Positions 32,184 through 33,473 of a stretch of 33,473 nucleotides of DNA are shown here, in pieces (the first letter of the stretch is position 1; each line of letters begins with the position of its first letter). The notes under the pieces are model-generated. The model ran no database searches. It worked only from the letters and a program-made list of their open reading frames with translations, and was not told the DNA's origin. Source of the stretch: Actinomycetota bacterium (GTDB lineage: Bacteria > Actinomycetota > Acidimicrobiia > Acidimicrobiales > Microtrichaceae); contig SXMI01000057.1 in the NCBI GenBank assembly GCA_005777415.1, forward strand, positions 1-33,473, in the 5' to 3' direction. A program made the position numbers and the translations under genes.

Positions 32184-33473
32184 ATGTGGTTCTTCACACA
32201 CGTCTGGATCATGCCTGCCGTCATGGCCGGCTCGTTCCTGCTGATCCTGCTGTTCGGCAAGCGGATGCGCTTCAAGGGTGCCGAGATCGGCATCACCGCC
32301 GTCGCCGTCTGCCTCCTGTTCGCGCTCGCCACGGCGTTCAGCTGGTTCACCTGGAGCGCCGACTCGCCGACGGTGTCGGCCGACGCCCCGGCCGAGGTGC
32401 TCGAGGCGGCCGAGGTCGGCGCCCTCGCCGAGGTGCCGGACCAGTGTTCCCGTGTCGTCACCGAGCTGCGCGAGGGCGAGGGTGAGGGTGGGGGCTCCGA
32501 GGCCTCGTCGTCACCCGAGTCCGCTCCGGCCGGTGAGGGGGCCGCCCCGGCCGCCCCGGGAACCGGCGAGTCGGCCGCCGGGATGCTGCCGGCCGCGGCG
32601 TCGGCCGGTGGTGGCGGCGAGGAGACGCTGACCCGCCCCGTGGTCCGCTGTGCGTCCTGGTTCGACTCCGGATCGGCGCTCATCACCTGGGGCACCCAGA
32701 TCGACGGCCTGTCGGTGATGATGCTGGTGGTCGTCACGATCATCTCGCTGCTGGTCCACATCTTCTCCACGGACTACGTGCACGGGGACCGTCGCTACAC
32801 CCATTACTTCGCCTTCCTGTCCCTCTTCACGGGGTCGATGCTCTTCTTCGTGCTCTCGCAGAGCACGCTGCAGATGATCGTCGGGTGGGAGCTCGTGGGC
32901 GTGTGCTCGTTCGCGCTCATCGGCCACTGGTGGGAGGAGAAGCCGAACTCCGACGCCGCCCTCAAGGCCTTCCTGACCAACCGCGTCGGCGACATCGGCC
33001 TCCTGGTCGGGATGATCATCCTGTTCTTCGCCGCCGGGTCATCGTTCTCGACCATGGACGTGAACGTGCTCGCCCAGGAGGGTGCGATCTCGCACGGGCT
33101 CCTGCTGGCTGCGTCGGCCTGCCTGATCCTGGCCGTCATGTCGAAGTCCGGTCAGTTCGTCCTCCACACCTGGCTGCCCGACGCCATGGCGGGACCCACC
33201 CCGGTCTCGTCGCTGATCCACGCCGCCACCATGGTCGTCGCCGGCATCTTCATGGTCGCCCGGCTCTACCCGGTGTTCTTCGAGGGGCTCTCGATCGCCG
33301 GGTCGTCGGTCAACCTGCTGGCCGTCGTCGGTGCCGTGACGGCTCTGTTCGGCGCCCTGCTCGCCTTCGTCCAGAAGGACATCAAGAAGGTGCTGGCCTA
33401 CTCGACGGTGTCGCAGCTCGGCTTCATGGTCACCTCGCTGGGCGTCGGCGCCTGGACCGCCGCGATGTTCCAC
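32184..33473 (+). CDS. nuoL: Complex I subunit L (antiporter-like), 3'-truncated by the window, with a large insert
   Basis: 430 residues are visible and the frame is open to the right edge. Functional residues are present: E236 (matches E. coli E144), K321 in M-S-K-S-G-Q (matches K229), and H346 in L-I-H-A-A-T. Their numbering is shifted by about 92 relative to E. coli, and the whole shift lies before the residue-170 region. Residues about 58-150, between the second and third helices on the outside face, form a Glu/Ala/Gly/Ser/Pro-rich insert flanked by C88 and C156, which could form a disulfide. ATG 32184 has GAGG eight bases upstream. It is the distal proton-pumping subunit. nuoM and nuoN are expected beyond the window. 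Confidence 0.93.
   Translation, partial: MWFFTHVWIMPAVMAGSFLLILLFGKRMRFKGAEIGITAVAVCLLFALATAFSWFTWSADSPTVSADAPAEVLEAAEVGALAEVPDQCSRVVTELREGEGEGGGSEASSSPESAPAGEGAAPAAPGTGESAAGMLPAAASAGGGGEETLTRPVVRCASWFDSGSALITWGTQIDGLSVMMLVVVTIISLLVHIFSTDYVHGDRRYTHYFAFLSLFTGSMLFFVLSQSTLQMIVGWELVGVCSFALIGHWWEEKPNSDAALKAFLTNRVGDIGLLVGMIILFFAAGSSFSTMDVNVLAQEGAISHGLLLAASACLILAVMSKSGQFVLHTWLPDAMAGPTPVSSLIHAATMVVAGIFMVARLYPVFFEGLSIAGSSVNLLAVVGAVTALFGALLAFVQKDIKKVLAYSTVSQLGFMVTSLGVGAWTAAMFH

Overview
This is a high-GC, almost gap-free bacterial segment with many GTG starts, very frequent four-base stop/start overlaps and a TANNNT-type promoter. These traits point to an actinobacterium. The style of the respiratory genes makes me favour an Acidimicrobiia-like lineage, but that is a guess. 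No gap between genes exceeds about 250 bases. I see no tRNA, rRNA, CRISPR array, transposase or integrase.

Bases 1-26773 are a surface-polysaccharide (exopolysaccharide or capsule type) locus, built from transcription units in alternating orientation. (a) Plus strand, 3-4023: the end of a methyltransferase, a polyprenyl-phosphate glycosyltransferase, a phytanoyl-CoA-dioxygenase-like enzyme and a polytopic membrane protein. (b) Minus strand, 9699-4071: an RCC1-repeat lipoprotein, a second methyltransferase, a small membrane protein, a GMC-type FAD oxidoreductase and a PLP aminotransferase. (c) Plus strand, 9942-11300: a second membrane protein, paralogous to the one in (a). (d) Minus strand, 16772-11336: two glycosyltransferases, a Wzc-like chain-length regulator/tyrosine kinase and another glycosyltransferase. 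(e) Plus strand, 16915-24231: six tightly packed genes, namely four glycosyltransferases, a PaaK/CapK-like adenylate-forming enzyme and a GNAT acetyltransferase. (f) Minus strand, 26773-24245: a DegT-type sugar aminotransferase, a small polyprenyl-phosphate sugar-1-phosphate transferase and a low-molecular-weight tyrosine phosphatase.

Together these fit a lipid-linked assembly route. Unit (f) would make an amino sugar, load it onto the lipid carrier, and supply the phosphatase that opposes the kinase in (d). Eight glycosyltransferases would extend the repeat. The methyl-, acetyl-, amino- and oxidoreductase enzymes would decorate it. The two related membrane proteins are the best candidates in view for polymerase or GT-C transfer steps. 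No flippase (Wzx) or outer-membrane export gene is visible; either could lie to the left of the window.

Bases 26925-33473 are the start of a complex I (NDH-1) operon in the order nuoA-B-C-D-H-I-J-K-L, running off the right edge. The NADH-oxidising module nuoE-F-G, usually found between D and H, is absent at that position. NuoD carries Trp where the quinone-contacting Tyr is normally found. NuoL has an unusually long extracytoplasmic insert. The operon appears to be read from a promoter that leaves no room for a leader before nuoA.

The most interesting leads are the divergent complex I, the pair of paralogous membrane proteins, the oxidoreductase-aminotransferase pair, the glycosyltransferase with a degenerate second catalytic domain, and the RCC1 lipoprotein encoded inside a glycan locus.
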